DNA from: Ruegeria atlantica
GTDB taxonomy: Bacteria > Pseudomonadota > Alphaproteobacteria > Rhodobacterales > Rhodobacteraceae
DNA length: 64,000 nt
Reading direction: 5' to 3'
NCBI RefSeq assembly: GCF_013033965.1
Contig: NZ_WQFE01000007.1
Location: forward strand, 62,001 to 126,000
The translations under genes and the position numbers were made by a program. Below are positions 62,950 to 64,000 of the stretch, in pieces. Position 1 is the first letter of the stretch. The number at the start of each line of letters is the position of its first letter. The notes beneath the pieces were generated by a model. It did no database searches. It was given only the letters and a program-made list of their open reading frames with translations, and had not been told where the DNA came from.

Positions 62950-63945
62950 TCAGGCGTCCAGATCGCTCAGGTGGTGTTTTGCTTGTTGATCGATTGTCGC
63001 AATATCCTCAGCCGACAGGCGCAATTGGCCTGCCCGTGCGTTTTCAGCCGCTTGCGTCGCATCCCGCGCCCCACACAGTGAAAAGGTGATGCCCGGCTGC
63101 TGAACTGTCCAGGCGATGACCGTCTGGGCTGGCGTCGCGCCGTGCGCCTCGGCAATCGGCGTTATGGTTTTCATCAACTCGGCCACCTTTTCCCGGTTGC
63201 CCTGCGAAAAGCGCGGGTTGTCCTTGCGCTGATCATCGCCGGTAAAGACCCGGTCGGGGCCGACCTTGCCCGTCAACAGGCCAAGCGCCAGCGAGGAATA
63301 GCTCAGCACCGAAACCCCGTTCTCGCGGCAGACGGGTAGAAGGCTGCTTTCGATGTCACGTTTGACCATCGAGTATTCTTCCTGAATGGCGTCCAGCTGA
63401 CCGGCGGCGACATAGGCGCGAATGTCGTCCGCCGAAGTGTTGCTTGCCCCGATAGAGCGGATTTTGCCCTGCTGTTTTAGCGTCTCTAGCGCCTCCATCG
63501 TCTCGGCCACTGGTGTCGTCGTGTCCTGCCAATGGGTGATGTAGTGGTCGATATAGTCGGTCCCCAGACGGGTCAGGCTTTGTTCGACCTCATGAATGAT
63601 CGCATCCTTGCCCAGATAGCGGTGCACCGGTCGGCCGTCATAGTCGAAGAAGTGGCTGCCCTTCTGAGTGTGCCAGACCAACCCGCATTTGGTGGCCAGC
63701 ACCACCTGATCACGACGGCCCTTCAGTGCCTTGCCCACGATGTCCTCGGCCACGCCTTGTCCATAGGCCGGGGCGGTATCGATCAGGGTCACGCCAGCAT
63801 CGACCGAAGCCTGAATTGCGGCGATGGATTTGGCCTCATCCGTGCCACCCCACATCCAGCCGCCTATGGCCCAGGTGCCGAGCCCGATGGCCGAGGCCTC
63901 GATCCCGGACGTGCCGATTTCACGTGTCAGCATGTCATGCGACAT
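62950..63945 (-). CDS. Aldo/keto reductase
   Basis: From the ATG at 63945 (GGAAGGA upstream) the enzyme has 331 residues and the complete AKR tetrad Asp56, Tyr61, Lys86 and His138 (TLIDTAPAYGQG, LATKCG, ITHWQD). It resembles YajO/IolS-type reductases, some of which oxidise inositols or sugars. It is 61 bp upstream of the GlpD-like gene on the same strand and may carry out the first redox step of the polyol route. Confidence 0.93.
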   Translation of the reverse strand: MSHDMLTREIGTSGIEASAIGLGTWAIGGWMWGGTDEAKSIAAIQASVDAGVTLIDTAPAYGQGVAEDIVGKALKGRRDQVVLATKCGLVWHTQKGSHFFDYDGRPVHRYLGKDAIIHEVEQSLTRLGTDYIDHYITHWQDTTTPVAETMEALETLKQQGKIRSIGASNTSADDIRAYVAAGQLDAIQEEYSMVKRDIESSLLPVCRENGVSVLSYSSLALGLLTGKVGPDRVFTGDDQRKDNPRFSQGNREKVAELMKTITPIAEAHGATPAQTVIAWTVQQPGITFSLCGARDATQAAENARAGQLRLSAEDIATIDQQAKHHLSDLDA

Positions 63946-64000
63946 TCTGCGTTCCTTCCATTTCTTCCAGAACCGCCTTGGCGGTCTCTTCATCGACAAT
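63935..64000 (-). CDS. 3' end of an upstream gene (partial)
   Basis: A frame open from the window edge encodes IVDEETAKAVLEEMEGTQNV and one more residue before a TGA that overlaps the aldo/keto reductase start by 11 bases. The overlap and the GGAAGGA site inside it look like operon structure. Too short to identify. Confidence 0.45.
   Translation of the reverse strand: MVDEETAKAVLEEMEGTQNVA

Overview
The window looks like a chromosomal or megaplasmid segment of a marine alphaproteobacterium of the Roseobacter group (Rhodobacterales). This rests on the heterotetrameric sarcosine oxidase order soxB-D-A-G, the Rhizobium-type rhamnose locus with a fused RhaD, the many amine-catabolism genes, and the high-GC wobble positions. 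It is accessory, catabolic DNA: no rRNA, tRNA, replication or ribosomal-protein gene was seen. Nearly every block has its own transporter and regulator, and the blocks are separated by decayed insertion sequences.

Layout. (1) 1-0.74 kb: a possible gene end and a decayed IS6-family element. (2) 1.0-12.5 kb: an XRE-cupin and a LysR regulator, then two divergent operons. The minus-strand operon carries an aminotransferase and a split TPP-dependent 2-oxoacid decarboxylase. The plus-strand operon carries a DoeB-like deacylase, an aldehyde dehydrogenase, a Rieske oxygenase, two unrecognised paralogous proteins, a DUF1116 (AllG-like) protein and an amidase. (3) 12.5-18.8 kb, minus strand: soxBDAG, a RidA-like protein and an AEC-family carrier. 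(4) 19.2-31.7 kb: a PhyH-type dioxygenase, a second Rieske oxygenase, a LysR gene diverging from a NicX/M29-like enzyme, a MocD/MocE-like oxygenase and ferredoxin pair, a GST, a complete polar amino-acid ABC importer, an AhpD-like protein, a second XRE-cupin regulator and a MATE exporter. (5) 31.7-32.9 kb: IS6 and IS3 wreckage. (6) 33.0-36.6 kb: a LysR gene diverging from a non-pyrrolysine MttB homologue and a GcvT-like protein. (7) 36.8 kb: a broken tyrosine-recombinase end. (8) 37.1-47.8 kb: a complete L-rhamnose locus, rhaRSTPQUK on the minus strand and rhaD-rhaA on the plus strand. (9) 48.0-55.2 kb: a cytosine-deaminase-like hydrolase, a BMP-family ABC importer and an amidase. (10) 55.5-57.1 kb: a DUF4143 ATPase pseudogene, three 22-bp direct repeats and a broken IS6 element. 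(11) 57.2-64 kb, minus strand: a polyol/sugar-alcohol-type operon with an aldo/keto reductase, GlpD/EryB-like dehydrogenase, class I aldolase, FGGY kinase and GMC oxidoreductase.

How they fit together. Blocks 2-6 share a theme of methylated or acylated nitrogen compounds: uptake, oxidative or methyltransfer demethylation, deacylation, transamination, decarboxylation and aldehyde oxidation. The sarcosine oxidase and the GcvT-like protein would pass one-carbon units to tetrahydrofolate. Blocks 8 and 11 are sugar or polyol modules built on kinase, oxidoreductase and aldolase steps. Block 9 looks like salvage of a nitrogen heterocycle or nucleoside-like solute. The substrates of blocks 2, 4, 9 and 11 cannot be read from sequence alone.

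The clearest non-coding signals are two near-ideal LysR-type inverted repeats at 22176-22206 and 33837-33866, the clustered CAATCA/TGATTG half-sites between rhaR and rhaD, a structured leader before the mocD-like gene, and the 22-bp repeats near 56.2 kb.
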